Source: Hymenobacter sp. BT18 (GTDB lineage: Bacteria > Bacteroidota > Bacteroidia > Cytophagales > Hymenobacteraceae). Taken from it: 64,000 bases of DNA. Below, one piece after another: positions 27,155-38,000 of this stretch. Positions within the stretch are counted from its first letter, which is position 1. Every line of letters begins with the position of its first letter. Both the position numbers and the translations under genes were made by a program. The stretch is taken from positions 1,984,001-2,048,000 of the forward strand of contig NZ_CP050954.1 of the NCBI RefSeq assembly GCF_012273015.1, read 5' to 3'. Under the pieces are notes generated by a model, which was given only the letters and a program-made list of their open reading frames with translations, searched no databases and was not told the DNA's origin.

Positions 27155-29160
27155 TGAAAAAATCGTTGCGCACCTCTGCCCTTCTTCTGTTGCTGGCCGC
27201 TGCGGCCCGCCCGGCCCTGGCCCAAACGGAGCCCGTGCTACAGCCCGGACAGGTAAGTGCCGACGATACACTACAAGCCCAGCAACAGCTGCTCCGCGCC
27301 GATTCGCTGGTGGCCGAGCCCGCCTTTTCGCCCGACTCAGCCAAGCTGGTGTGGCGCCAGACTCCGCCCGAAATGCGGGACCTGGTAGCCGACCGGATTG
27401 GCTGCTACGAGTCGGAGATGCCGTTGGTGTTCAACAACACGGTTATGGCTTTCGTGAACTACTTCACGGTGCGTAACCGCCAGTACACCCAGCGGGTGCT
27501 GGAGCGGCAGAACTTATATTTCCCGCTGTTCGAGAAGTATCTGGCCAAGTACCATCTACCCCAGGACCTGAAGTACCTGGCCGTGGTAGAATCGGCGCTG
27601 CTGCCCCAGGCCCGCTCCCGGGTGGGCGCCGTGGGCTTATGGCAATTCATGGGCCCCACCGCCGGGGACCTGCGCCTGCGCCGGGATGAGTTCATTGACG
27701 AGCGGATGAACCCGGAGAAATCGACGGAGGCGGCCTGCAAGTTCCTCCGGGATTTGCACCGCTACTTCGGCGACTGGGAGCTGGCGTTGGCCGCCTACAA
27801 CTACGGCTCGGGCAACGTGAACAAGGCCATCCGACGGGCGGGGGGACAGCGTAACTTCTGGGCTATCTACAAATACCTGCCCAAGGAGACGCGCGACTAT
27901 GTGCCCACGTTTACGGCCATTCTCTACACGCTCAACTACGCCAAGGAGCACAACCTGCACGATGCAGCCCTGAACTACCGCTACCCGGAGCCGACGGACA
28001 CGTTGCTGATTTCGGGCCGCTCCCTGGATTTGTACAAGCTGGCGAAATCGGTGGGCCTCGATTCGACGGCTATTCTGGCCCATAATCCCGAGTTGCGCAA
28101 ACACTATCTGCCGGCTTCTTTTCAGAACTATCCACTACAGGTGCCGGTGTGCGTGCGCACCGAGCTGGCCGTGCAAGACCGGACCGCCTTGCTTGATTTC
28201 TGCAAGGTAACGGTGCCGCCCCCGGCTCCGCTGACGCCAGTTAGCCCCTTGCTCCCGCCTCCCGACTCCACCCAGGCTGCTGTGGCTGCGGCAGCGCCCC
28301 CAGCGCCTGAGAAGCCCCGCTACCGCCGGGCCCGGCACACCGTGCGCCGGGGTGAAACGGTGGCCAGCCTAGCGGCTCGCTATGAGGTTGACCCCAGCCA
28401 GATTCGGCGCTGGAACAAGCTGCGGCGCGGCCAGAACCTAACGCCCCGCCAGCAGATTTTTGTGTACGTGCCTGTAGATGCCGAATCAGCGTCCACAGTT
28501 GCGGCAGCTGCTCGGCCTAGCGTACCTGCTCAACTACCCGCGGTAGCTACAGCTACAAAGGCAGCCAAGGAAACGGCTCCTGAGGAAGCGAAAACGCCTT
28601 TACCATCTGTAGCAGAAGACGCATCACCCGTTGTTTCTCAATCTGCGCCCCCCATTGCCGCGAAAAAGCCGACGACCAAAACCACCCGTCAGCCACGCCC
28701 AGTTGAACCCGTCGAAAAGCAACCTGAAGTTGTGGCAAATCTGCAGCCGGTTGCCTCCTCCTCCGACGACAGCCTGCCTACGGAGTACGTAGTACGCAAG
28801 GGGGACTACCTCACCAAAATTGCCCGTGAGCAAAATGTATCGGTCGGCCAGCTTACCGCCTGGAATAAGCTCGAATCTAAACAGGTTGTGCCGGGGCAGA
28901 AGCTAACCTTGCGGGCTCCCGCTGATATGCCCGCAGGAGCAGAGCCACGCCCAGAAGTGGCTCAGGCAGTGCAGACGCCTGCGAAACGCTCTACCCACTC
29001 TGCTTTACCCACGCCCCGCGTGCACCTGGTACAGCCCGGCGACACGCTCTACAATATCTCGCGGCGCTACCAGGGCGTGACGGTGGATAAACTCCGTAAA
29101 CTCAACAACCTGACTTCGGATGAAGTAAAACCGGGCCAGAAGCTGATTGTGCAGGGATAA
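27154..29160 (+). CDS. lytic transglycosylase with three LysM domains (MltD-like)
   Basis: This 668-residue exported enzyme cleaves the glycan strands of peptidoglycan. After a signal peptide (LLLLLAAAARPALAQ) the SLT domain carries the catalytic Glu146 in AVVESALLP, then the conserved GLWQFMGPTAGDLRL and AAYNYGSGNVNKAIRRAGG. Three LysM peptidoglycan-binding domains follow at about residues 394-437, 545-588 and 623-667, joined by long Pro/Ala/Thr-rich linkers. This layout matches MltD, although no lipobox is seen. The ATG shares one base with the gatA stop, so translation is coupled. A terminator follows. Confidence 0.93.
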   Translation: MKKSLRTSALLLLLAAAARPALAQTEPVLQPGQVSADDTLQAQQQLLRADSLVAEPAFSPDSAKLVWRQTPPEMRDLVADRIGCYESEMPLVFNNTVMAFVNYFTVRNRQYTQRVLERQNLYFPLFEKYLAKYHLPQDLKYLAVVESALLPQARSRVGAVGLWQFMGPTAGDLRLRRDEFIDERMNPEKSTEAACKFLRDLHRYFGDWELALAAYNYGSGNVNKAIRRAGGQRNFWAIYKYLPKETRDYVPTFTAILYTLNYAKEHNLHDAALNYRYPEPTDTLLISGRSLDLYKLAKSVGLDSTAILAHNPELRKHYLPASFQNYPLQVPVCVRTELAVQDRTALLDFCKVTVPPPAPLTPVSPLLPPPDSTQAAVAAAAPPAPEKPRYRRARHTVRRGETVASLAARYEVDPSQIRRWNKLRRGQNLTPRQQIFVYVPVDAESASTVAAAARPSVPAQLPAVATATKAAKETAPEEAKTPLPSVAEDASPVVSQSAPPIAAKKPTTKTTRQPRPVEPVEKQPEVVANLQPVASSSDDSLPTEYVVRKGDYLTKIAREQNVSVGQLTAWNKLESKQVVPGQKLTLRAPADMPAGAEPRPEVAQAVQTPAKRSTHSALPTPRVHLVQPGDTLYNISRRYQGVTVDKLRKLNNLTSDEVKPGQKLIVQG

Positions 29161-29182
29161 TTTTGCTGTGAACCACATGTTT

Positions 29183-29220
29183 ATGGGAGTCTTGCACAAG
29201 CAAGGCTCCCATTTTCTTTT
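29183..29220 (+). terminator. terminator after the transglycosylase
   Basis: A 13-bp stem (29183-29195 with 29200-29212, one G-T pair) around ACAA, followed by TTTCTTTT. Confidence 0.85.
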
Positions 29221-29322
29221 AGAAAATTTGTGTGCACGAAAAAGATAGCCCATCCGAGGAACTTTTCCTGGAAACGGGCACGAAGGTTGCAAAAAGCCCT
29301 GCCACACTCTTTTCTACTAGCT

Positions 29323-29925
29323 ATGAAAACAACAGCACGCTTCGTCCTGGCCGCTACTCTCCTCTTGGGGGTGGCGGCTTGTGACTCCAAAGAGAATGAC
29401 CCACAACCAGAGGCTCCAGCCCCGGCAGCTACGTTTACCATGGGCAGCAGCATTTATTATCCGTCCCCAAACGTCATTGCAGCCATCAGCTACCCCTCGG
29501 GGGACGTTCAGCACCAGGCCATCCTGAACGATGAGTTGCTGTATGTTCACTTTGATGCCAAAGAAGGCCGGGACGCGGTAAACTTCACGATAGAACGCAG
29601 CCAGCTTACGGCCGCTATTATCGGCACGTATACGCTGAAATCAATGCCGAATACGGAAAGTGGTGCTGCTGATGTCCGATATGTATACTACCGCGAGAAT
29701 AAGCCCGGAAGCATATCCGGCAGCATTTACGACAGTAACAACTCGCATATGGGCGGACAGCTGACTGTAACAGCCTACGATGCCAAGCGCCACCTGCTGA
29801 GCGGCAGCTATGAGATGCGCATGGAAAATATTACGGACCCCACCGATGCTTCCTGGGACCCCACAGACAAGGAGCGGTGCAACCTGACGTTGTGGGGCAC
29901 ATTTTCCAACCTTCCAATTCAATAG
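29323..29925 (+). CDS. lipoprotein of unknown function
   Basis: A 200-residue lipoprotein; ATG 29323 gives the signal peptide MKTTARFVLAATLLLGVAAC with lipobox VAAC and Cys20. The mature protein looks beta-rich (SSIYYPSPNVIAAI, GDVQHQAILNDELLYVHF, GGQLTVTAYDAKRHLLSGSYEM) and ends with ERCNLTLWGTFSNLPIQ. This 'adding a calculated amount, then scoring it against the model' pattern of small Bacteroidota lipoproteins is common, but I cannot assign a family. It stands alone between two terminators. Confidence 0.7.
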   Translation: MKTTARFVLAATLLLGVAACDSKENDPQPEAPAPAATFTMGSSIYYPSPNVIAAISYPSGDVQHQAILNDELLYVHFDAKEGRDAVNFTIERSQLTAAIIGTYTLKSMPNTESGAADVRYVYYRENKPGSISGSIYDSNNSHMGGQLTVTAYDAKRHLLSGSYEMRMENITDPTDASWDPTDKERCNLTLWGTFSNLPIQ

Positions 29926-29945
29926 CTCCAACGGAGCTGCTTAGG

Positions 29946-29984
29946 ACAAGCGCCCCGGCCGCCTGCGGTTCGGGGCGCTGTTGT
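29946..29984 (+). terminator. terminator after the lipoprotein gene
   Basis: AGCGCCCCG (29949-29957) pairs with CGGGGCGCT (29971-29979), with an inner CCGC/GCGG stem, and the tail GTTGTGT. The T-tract is weak. Confidence 0.6.
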
Positions 29985-30079
29985 GTCCGCTGCATGCCGC
30001 GCAAACTTTGATTCCGGCGGTTTTCGCCCCAACTTGCTTCTTACCCCGCCCCGCGGGTACCACCTAGTACTGCACACCC

Positions 30080-32356
30080 ATGCTCAAAATCAACAAGCAA
30101 GAGGCCCTTGATTATCATTCCCAGAGTCCGGCCGGCAAAATTGAGGTAATTCCCACCAAGCCCGTCAGCACCCAGTTGGACCTGGCGCTGGCGTACTCAC
30201 CCGGCGTAGCGGAGCCCTGCAAGGAAATTGCGGCCGACAAAGATGCCGTGTACAAATACACCGCCAAGGGCAACCTGGTGGCCGTTATCAGCAACGGTAC
30301 GGCCGTGCTCGGGCTGGGCAACATCGGTCCTGAGGCCAGCAAGCCGGTAATGGAAGGTAAAGGCGTACTATTCAAGAAGTTTGCGGGCATCGACTGCTTC
30401 GATATTGAAATAGACGCTACTGACCCCGACGAGTTCATCCGCATCGTGAAGGCGCTGGAGCCGACGTTTGGGGGCATCAACCTGGAAGACATCAAGGCCC
30501 CGGAGTGCTTCCGCATCGAGACGGAGCTGCGGGATAAAGTGAACATTCCGCTGATGCACGACGACCAGCACGGCACCGCCATTATCTCGTCGGCGGCCTT
30601 GCTGAATGCGCTGGAAGTAGTCGGCAAGAAAATCGAGGAAGTTAAAGTCGTGGTGAGCGGGGCCGGCGCCGCGGCCATCAGCTGCCTGCGCCTGTACCTG
30701 GAGCTGGGGCTACGCCTGGAAAACATTGTAGTCTTCGACAAGGACGGCATCATTCACCCCGGCCGCACGGACCTGGCCTCCCTGCAGCTGCAGTTTGCCA
30801 CTTCCCGCCCCATTACCACCCTGGCCGAAGCCCTGGACGGGGCCGACGTATTTCTGGGGCTTTCGGCGGCCAACGTGCTGCCCGCCGAGCTGCTGCTGAA
30901 AATGGCTCCCAACCCTATCGTGTTTGCTCTGGCCAACCCCGATCCGGAAATTGCCTATGAGGTGGCCATGGCTACGCGCCCGGACATCATCATGGCCACC
31001 GGCCGCTCCGACCATCCCAACCAGGTAAACAACGTACTGGGCTTTCCCTACATCTTCCGTGGGGCCCTGGATGTACGCGCTACCGGCATCAACGAAGCCA
31101 TGAAGCTGGCCGCCGTGCGCGCCCTGTCTGACCTAGCCAAGGAGCCCGTGCCGGATATGGTAAACCGGGCCTACGGCGACAACACCCTGAGCTTTGGCCG
31201 AACCTACCTGATTCCCAAGCCCCTCGACCCACGCCTGATTACCGCCATCAGCCCGGCGGTGGCCAAAGCAGCCATGGAAAGCGGAGTGGCACGCGTGCAC
31301 ATCACCGACTGGCCCGCCTACGAGGATGAGCTGCGGAGCCGCCTGGGCGTGAACCAGAAGCTGATGAACCGCATCACCAACGCGGCAAAGAGCAACCCCA
31401 AACGCGTGGTATTCGCCGAAGGCGACACCTACAAGATCCTGAAAGCCGCCCAGATTCTGCAGGACGAAGGCATTGCCCAGCCCATCCTGCTGGGTAACCG
31501 CAACAAGATTGCCCGCCTCGCCGCCGAAAACAACCTCGACCTGGAAGGCTGCGAAATTATCGACATCCTGCACGAAGAAGCCAAGCGGGAGCAGTATGCC
31601 GAGCTGCTATATGAGAAGCGCCAGCGCCGGGGCATGACGCGCTACGAAGGCCGCCGCCTGCTGCGGGAGCGAAACTACTACGGCTCTATGATGCTGGAAA
31701 ACGGGGAGGCCGATGCCTTTATTACCGGCCTGAGCAAAGACTACGGCAAAAGCATCATTCCCTCCCTCCAGGCTATTGGGGTGGCCGAAGGCGTCAAGCG
31801 GGTAGCGTCCATGTACATCATTCAGCATAAAAAGGGCCCTTACTTCTTCGCCGACACCACAGTGAACATCGACCCCACGGCGGAAGAAATGGTGGATATC
31901 ATTGGCCTGACGGCCAATGCCGTGCGCTTTTTTGACACCGAGCCGCGGGTAGCAGTTATCAGCTACTCCAACTTCGGCTCCAACCCCGGCGAGCTGCCCG
32001 ACAAAGCCCGCCGTGCCACGGAGCTGGCCAAGCAGCGCTATCCTGAGCTCATTCTGGACGGGGAAATGCAGGCCAACACGGCCCTGAACCCCGAGCTGTT
32101 GCAGGAGCAATATCCCTTCTCGGAGCTGGCCGACAAAGGCGGAGCCAACACGCTCATCTTCCCGAACGTGATTAGCGGCAACATTGCCTACAAGGTTATC
32201 CAGGAAATCGGGGGGGCTGAGGTAATCGGGCCGGTGCTGATGGGCATGCGCAAGCCGGTGCACATTCTGCAGCTGGGAGCCTCCGTGCGCGAGATTGTGA
32301 ACATGGCCGCCATTGCCGTAGTAGACGCGCAAAAAGCGGGTGGCAAAGGACTGTAA
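30080..32356 (+). CDS. maeB: NADP-dependent malic enzyme with C-terminal phosphotransacetylase domain
   Basis: Malic enzyme decarboxylates malate to pyruvate with reduction of NADP. In this 758-residue protein the N-terminal catalytic part (to about residue 420) has [20 protein letters not shown] and [17 protein letters not shown] segments, metal-site HDDQHGTA and a Rossmann motif [12 protein letters not shown]. The C-terminal part (about 430-758) is a phosphate acetyltransferase-like domain ([36 protein letters not shown]), as in E. coli MaeB, where it is regulatory rather than catalytic. A 27-bp inverted repeat begins inside its stop codon. Confidence 0.95.
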   Translation: MLKINKQEALDYHSQSPAGKIEVIPTKPVSTQLDLALAYSPGVAEPCKEIAADKDAVYKYTAKGNLVAVISNGTAVLGLGNIGPEASKPVMEGKGVLFKKFAGIDCFDIEIDATDPDEFIRIVKALEPTFGGINLEDIKAPECFRIETELRDKVNIPLMHDDQHGTAIISSAALLNALEVVGKKIEEVKVVVSGAGAAAISCLRLYLELGLRLENIVVFDKDGIIHPGRTDLASLQLQFATSRPITTLAEALDGADVFLGLSAANVLPAELLLKMAPNPIVFALANPDPEIAYEVAMATRPDIIMATGRSDHPNQVNNVLGFPYIFRGALDVRATGINEAMKLAAVRALSDLAKEPVPDMVNRAYGDNTLSFGRTYLIPKPLDPRLITAISPAVAKAAMESGVARVHITDWPAYEDELRSRLGVNQKLMNRITNAAKSNPKRVVFAEGDTYKILKAAQILQDEGIAQPILLGNRNKIARLAAENNLDLEGCEIIDILHEEAKREQYAELLYEKRQRRGMTRYEGRRLLRERNYYGSMMLENGEADAFITGLSKDYGKSIIPSLQAIGVAEGVKRVASMYIIQHKKGPYFFADTTVNIDPTAEEMVDIIGLTANAVRFFDTEPRVAVISYSNFGSNPGELPDKARRATELAKQRYPELILDGEMQANTALNPELLQEQYPFSELADKGGANTLIFPNVISGNIAYKVIQEIGGAEVIGPVLMGMRKPVHILQLGASVREIVNMAAIAVVDAQKAGGKGL

Positions 32357-32410
32357 TATGCTTTCTCCGCAATAAGGCCCGTGCGGGCCTTATTGCGGAG
32401 AAAGCATATT
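32355..32410. terminator. bidirectional terminator, perfect 27-bp inverted repeat
   Basis: Arms 32355-32381 and 32384-32410 are exact reverse complements with a two-base loop. The left arm begins in the last two bases of the maeB stop codon, and the right arm contains the stop codon and final codons of the convergent gene. A tail of T residues is weak on both strands. Confidence 0.8.
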
Positions 32411-33574
32411 GCCAAAAACTTTTTCCCGCTCAAATGACTTGATTACCTCCTCTTCCAGAGGCGTCCGTTTCACCACGCTATTATTTTGCCAAAACACCGG
32501 GTCATAGGGCGCCATTTTCACGGCGGCTAAGTCCGCCTGGTTCAAATTAGGCTTTTCGTATGTAACCCCAGGTAATGGGGTAGGTTGTCCTCCGTAGAAG
32601 AAAGCAAAGGCCGATACGTGCACAGCCAGCGTAGGCTTCAACTTGCGCTTTGCGTCAGCGGTATAAGTGGTATTGATGTAATTCAGGATGGGCACTCGTT
32701 CTCCAGGCAGAAAAGCGCATTCGAAGTTCATAACACCGTTGCGAAGCTCAAAATCTGGATTGCTGGATGTGAAGGAAAACCCCTTCATGGCTACTTTAAG
32801 TCGCAATAGTTGCCCGGTCACAACGTCAATGACTGCGCTGCCCGCCATCTGGCTGGACTTACTTACAAACCCAATTTCGGCCAGTTGCTGCGCCCCCTGC
32901 TGCTCAATGCCCAGCAGTTTGAGCGTATAGTATTGTCCGGCGTTGGGACTAAGAAAAGACCGGGCCTTCGTGCTGTCAGCATCCGGCATAAAGTCAATAT
33001 TGCCCCTGGTGTTTACCGAAAAATTCTCAAAGGTCACCAGTGATTTTTTCTTGGCGTACCGGCCTTGCATCAAGGCCGTACCCTTAACCCCGGTATTGCA
33101 GGTTTCGGTATTCCACAACTGCTCCTGCACTTCCGTGGCTTCCTTTTGCAGGCGCGTAACCTGCCGATAAAACGCCTGCCCATAGCTGTGGACATGGTTG
33201 TTGCGAAGCAGCACCCGATAGGCCCGAGTCAGCAAGTTCTCCACGTAATTGGGCACCTGCACTTCGGGCAACAGCATCGGAGAAGGCTTCAGCTTCACCA
33301 ACAAGGATTTTTCTTCACCCACGAGCACGCTGTCGGGCACGTACCCAAGCTCCGAGAAGATGAGTTGCTTGCCTTTTGCTGGCAATATCAACTCAAATTC
33401 GCCATCCGCATTGCTCGTCGTTCCGAGAGCGGTATCAGGTACCCGCACACTAACGAACGGCAACCCCTGCCCGGTTACCGCATCCGTCACTTTGCCGAGC
33501 AGGCGCACTTGTGCAACGACTGGCCAACTTAATAGTATAGCTAGTACGACAAAGAGAAGGAGTCCTTTATACAT
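32390..33574 (-). CDS. carboxypeptidase-like regulatory domain-containing exported protein
   Basis: ATG 33574 gives a signal peptide (MYKGLLLFVVLAILLSWPVVAQ) and a 394-residue protein; the open frame upstream to 33796 lacks coding character. Residues 23-105 form a CarboxypepD_reg-like beta-sandwich (LLGKVTDAVTGQGLPFVSV, TTSNADGEFEL, LIFSELGYV). The rest, about 290 residues, is a beta-rich region found after this domain in many Bacteroidota proteins of unknown function, and there is no TonB plug or barrel. Likely periplasmic or surface-exposed. Its last codons lie in the 27-bp terminator shared with maeB. Confidence 0.8.
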   Translation of the reverse strand: MYKGLLLFVVLAILLSWPVVAQVRLLGKVTDAVTGQGLPFVSVRVPDTALGTTSNADGEFELILPAKGKQLIFSELGYVPDSVLVGEEKSLLVKLKPSPMLLPEVQVPNYVENLLTRAYRVLLRNNHVHSYGQAFYRQVTRLQKEATEVQEQLWNTETCNTGVKGTALMQGRYAKKKSLVTFENFSVNTRGNIDFMPDADSTKARSFLSPNAGQYYTLKLLGIEQQGAQQLAEIGFVSKSSQMAGSAVIDVVTGQLLRLKVAMKGFSFTSSNPDFELRNGVMNFECAFLPGERVPILNYINTTYTADAKRKLKPTLAVHVSAFAFFYGGQPTPLPGVTYEKPNLNQADLAAVKMAPYDPVFWQNNSVVKRTPLEEEVIKSFEREKVFGNMLSPQ

Positions 33575-33870
33575 AGTGTGTGCTTGCGGTAGGATTGAAA
33601 ACAAAGAAAGTACAAGCTCGTCCGAAAATCGGAGAGTACCTTGCTGTTCAGAGTACTTGTGCTTTCTTGGTCTACTGGAACGTAACGTTGGCTTCCGTCT
33701 TAACTCGCGTGCCTCCGTACGTGTATCCGTCTCATTGTCAGCAATTTTTTTGTCATTCGCCGGCTTCGAGGCGCTGCTCCAAGTATTCTGCTTCAAACGC
33801 CAGCGTGCCGCTTCGTTCAGTCGGCCGAAGACTGAGCGGAAAAAACGTTTTCATATGGCCGATTCAGACG

Positions 33871-33960
33871 CCGTGGAGAGAAGCGGCTCTTCGCGTCTTT
33901 ACGTTCGCGCCGCCTGACCAAAATCCAGCACCGTGGAGACGCGAAGTGTCGCGTCTCTAT
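33871..33960. repeat. two REP-like palindromic units 60 bases apart
   Basis: The second unit (33931-33960) contains GAGACGCGA and TCGCGTCTC, a perfect 9-bp stem around AGTG (33936-33957). The first (33871-33900) shares CCGTGGAGA and TCGCGTCT at matching positions but is degenerate. They look like copies of one dispersed palindrome. Confidence 0.65.
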
Positions 33961-34240
33961 ACCCCCTACACTGTTTGCGAAACCGATATAGTAAAAATTA
34001 CATACAAAGGGCACTTGTTTAACTAGCTGACAAATAATCATTTACCACTACCAGTGCCAACAGAAAGCGTGCGTAGCGCTACATTTCCTGCGTGCTAAGC
34101 TATTACTTCCCGCTAACGGAAAACAGGTTTCCCGTTGGTCTACGACACGTAGTTTCTTTGTGGAGAATACGACTAAATCCATTATCCATTTCACTGGAAT
34201 GATACAGAAGGCTAACCCTGCTATTGCTGAAAAAAGCCGG

Positions 34241-34248
34241 TAGATTTG
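34241..34248 (+). promoter_or_regulatory. ruvA promoter -7 box (TAGATTTG)
   Basis: TAGATTTG matches TAnnTTTG, 60 bases before ruvA. The nearest TTG (34224-34226) is 14 bases upstream, closer than usual. Confidence 0.45.
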
Positions 34249-34308
34249 GGAGAGAATCTCATACCTGGTGTTATCTAGCTACAGAAAACCTTTTCTCCTT
34301 CCTCACGC

Positions 34309-34914
34309 ATGATTGCTTATATCAACGGAAAACTCGCTTATAAAGACCACGCCCAAGCCATCCTCGACGTGAGCGGCATTGGGTACGAAGTGCGCATTTC
34401 GCTGGCTACCTACTCCAAGCTGCCCGCCGAAGGAGAACTGGCCAAGCTCTATACCTATCAGCATATCAAAGAGGACGGGCAAACGCTCTACGGCTTTCTG
34501 GACCCGAATGAAAAGGCCCTGTTTATGCAGCTGATATCCGTGTCGGGTATCGGGCCGGGTACGGGCATTGTCATGGTATCGTCGATGTCGGTGGGCGAAA
34601 TCCGCCAGGCCATTGTGCAGGAAGATGTGCGGGCTATCCAGAGCATCAAGGGCGTAGGGCCTAAAACGGCCCAGCGCGTGGTGCTGGAGCTTAAGGACAA
34701 GCTGCGCAAAGATGAGCTGCTGGCCAAAGCCGGCATCGATACCGTGCCCCTGGCCAAAGCACACAATACAAACCGCTCCGAGGCGTTAGCTGCTTTGGTG
34801 ACCCTGGGCTTTGCGCGCGCCGCCGCCGAGAAGACCCTCGACCAGATTCAGAACCGTCACGGCAACGACCTGAGCGTGGAAGAATTAATTAAATTTGCTC
34901 TTAAGTCCCATTAA
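34309..34914 (+). CDS. ruvA: Holliday junction branch migration protein RuvA
   Basis: RuvA binds Holliday junctions as a tetramer and loads the RuvB motor. The 201-residue protein has the three domains: an OB fold (IAYINGKLAYKDHAQAILDVSGIGYEV), two helix-hairpin-helix motifs (LISVSGIGPGTGIVMV and IQSIKGVGPKTAQRVVLEL), and the RuvB-contacting C-terminal domain (EALAALVTLGFARAAAEKTL). It precedes sprA, a gene order I know from other Bacteroidota. Confidence 0.97.
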   Translation: MIAYINGKLAYKDHAQAILDVSGIGYEVRISLATYSKLPAEGELAKLYTYQHIKEDGQTLYGFLDPNEKALFMQLISVSGIGPGTGIVMVSSMSVGEIRQAIVQEDVRAIQSIKGVGPKTAQRVVLELKDKLRKDELLAKAGIDTVPLAKAHNTNRSEALAALVTLGFARAAAEKTLDQIQNRHGNDLSVEELIKFALKSH

Positions 34915-35030
34915 GTAAGCCGCCTGCTACCAGCTACTTCAGAGCAGCCGGGGAGAAATCCGCTTACGCCTTCCATTCCTCCTACCTAACAGCTTGCGGC
35001 TCGTGGCTTGCGGCTTGATGTTTACCCTGC

Positions 35031-38000
35031 TTGAATACCGGCAAGAAGACCTTTACCACCGTATCCCTAGTTCTGGCGTCGTTGTTGGCGTGGTGGTCGC
35101 AGGCGGGTGCCACCGGCGGCGCCAGCGCGGCCTTCCGGCTAAGCTGGGCTACCTGGCGTAATACGGCCGGCCGGCTTGCGTGGTTACCCGATACGCCCCG
35201 CACTACGCCCACCGATACCACCCGCTACCGACCCAGCCGCCGGCCCCGCGTAGATCCGGAAGACCGTATCGGCAACCGGCTGAGCCCCCAGCGCCGGGAA
35301 TCCCCCCTGCTCCTGGAACTGCCCCCGAACGTGAACCTGAACGTAAGCGTGGACGACAGCCTGCAGGGCGTGGATGTGTCGGAGCGCGTGGGAACGGACA
35401 TTGACTTCCGGGGCCCCACGCGTATGTCGTTTGAGGAGTACTCGCGCTGGCAGCAGCAGCAAACCATCCGCAACTACTTCCGCACCCGCGCGGCGGGCGG
35501 TGTAGCCGGGGAAGCCGGCGCACCCGCCGTTGCGCAGCGCCTGATTCCGAAGATTTACCTGGGACCCGCCGCCAACCGCATTTTTGGGGGTAACTACGTC
35601 GATATCCGACCCAATGGCTCGGTGACGGTGCGGGCCGGGGCCAAGTTCAACCGCAACCGCAACCCTACGCTTACCCTGCGCCAGCAGAAAACCGGGGACT
35701 TCAACTTTGAGCAGAACATGAACCTAAACCTCACCGGCCAGATCGGGGAGAAAATGCGGGTGACGCTCAACTACGATACGAAGGCGGCTTTCGACTTCGA
35801 AAACAACATGAAGCTCGATTTCACGGGCTTCGACACCGATATTATCCGCAAGGTAGAGTTGGGGAACGTAAGCCTGCCCCTCAACAACTCCCTCATCCAG
35901 GGCGGGCAGAACCTGTTTGGGGCCAAAACCCAGCTGCAGTTTGGCAAGCTATCCGTAACGGCTGTGGCCTCCACTCTGCGCGGGCAGGCCGACGAGGTGC
36001 GCGTGTCCAACGGCGGGCAGAGCCGCACGTTTGAAATCAAGGCCAGCCAGTACGAGCGGGACCGGCACTTCTTTCTTTCCCAGTTTTTCCGCGACCGGTA
36101 CGACGCGTCCCTGCGCAACTTGCCCACCCTGCAGTCGGGTATTCAGATCCGGCGCCTAGAGGTGTACGTGACCAACGACAACCGCACCACCGAGAACCTG
36201 CGCAACGTGGTAACGCTCATGGACCTGGGCGAGCCGGAAGTCATCTACCAACGCGACCTGTTCGACAAAGGCGGCAACGCCCGCACCCCTACCGACAATA
36301 CCGCCAACCGGGAGTACGATCTGGTGAAAGGCAACCGCGACAACCTGGGCGTAGATGCTTCGCTGGCGGGCCTCGGCCTTACCAAGAACATCGACTTTGA
36401 GCACGTGCGGGCCCGGAAGCTCGACCCCCGCGAGTACACCTTCAACGAGCAGCTAGGTTACATCTCGCTCAACACCCAGCTGCTGCCCGAGCAGGTGCTG
36501 GGCGTATCGTACGAGTACACCTACAACGGCAAGCCCTACAAAGTGGGCGAGACGTCGGAGTCGTATGGGGCCAGCGTAGAGGAAAATCAGGTGGTGTTCC
36601 TGAAGATGTTGAAAAGCACCAACCCGGCGTTGCAGTATCCCACCTGGGACTTGATGATGAAAAACATCTACTCCCTGAACGCCACCCAGCTCAACCGTGA
36701 CCAGTTCCGACTGGACATCATCTACAAAGACGACGCTACCGGCGTGGACCTGCTTTCTCTCAAGGATGGGGCGCAAACCGCCAATATTCCATTGGTGCAG
36801 GTATTTAACCTCGACAACGCCAACGCCAACAACGACCGGCCCTCGGATGGCAACTTCGACTTCCTGACCGGCATTACCATCGACCCGGAACAAGGCCGCA
36901 TCATCTTCCCGCAGGTGGAGCCGTTTGGCCGCTACCTGAAATCGAAGTTTGACACGGTAGCGGAACGCGACCTGGTAGACCGGTACGTGTACCAAGAGCT
37001 TTATGAGCAGGTGCAGAGTGATGCCCAGCAGCGCCAGGAAAAGGATAAGTTCTTCCTGCGCGGCCGCTACCAGGCTACTTCCTCCGACGAAATCAACCTA
37101 CCCGGCATCCGGGTGGCCGAGGGCTCGGTGCGGGTATACGCCGGCAGCACCCTGCTCACGGAAGGCACTGATTACCAGGTTTTTTATGATCAAGCCAAGG
37201 TAAAAGTCCTGAACCCGGCTTACCTGAACGCCGCCAACGAGCTGCGCGTGACGTTTGAGAAGGACGCCCTAGTGCAGGTGCAGCCCCGCAGCTTGCTGGG
37301 AGCCCGCTTCGACTACCGCCTCAACGACGACATCAACTTTGGGGCGACGGTGCTACACCTGCTGGAAAACCAGGCCCCGGGCATCAACCGCGTGAACATC
37401 GGCGACGAGCCCGGCAACAACACCATCTACGGCCTCGATGTGAACCTGCGCCGCGAGTCGCGGGCCCTGACGCGGTACCTGGACATGCTGCCCCTCATTT
37501 CCACGAAGGCCCCTTCCACGGTATCATTCAGCGGCGAATTTGCCCAGCTGGTTCCCGGCAAAACTCAGTTGGGCCGCGGGGAAAACGGGGTTTCCTACAT
37601 TGATGACTTCGAGGCCGCCCGCACGCCCTACACGCTCACGGGCGGTGTAAGCTCCCTCACGGCCTGGCGGCTGGCGGCTACGCCTACCCCGCTGCTGAGC
37701 GGCAGCTCTACCACGGACCTGGCCGCCAACTACCGCCGCGCCAAGCTGGCTTGGTACAGCGTAGACCAGAGCTACTACAACAGCGGCCCCAGCCGCCCCA
37801 GCAACATCACCGCCGACGACCTGCTGAACCACTACACCCGGGGGGTGCAGCGCAAGGAAATCTTCCCCAACCGCGACGTAGGCACTGTGGGCAATGGCTA
37901 CGAATACCCCCTGGACCTGGCGTATTTCCCGGCGGAGCGCGGCCCCTACAACTATAACCCACAGGTGGGTGCCGATGGTCGCACGCTGCCCGGTGCTGCA

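Larger units (their letters stand above)
33575..34308. other. long intergenic region, 734 bases
   Basis: No coding frame here is convincing. It holds two related GAGACG/CGCGTCT palindromes 60 bases apart (33871-33900 and 33931-33960) and, near the right end, the ruvA -7 box. The left part should contain the promoter of the minus-strand gene; only weak matches are seen. Confidence 0.6.

Noticed and set aside
33817..34041. 74-codon minus-strand frame in the gap before ruvA
   Set aside because: It runs through the two REP-like palindromes; no signal, motif or start context.
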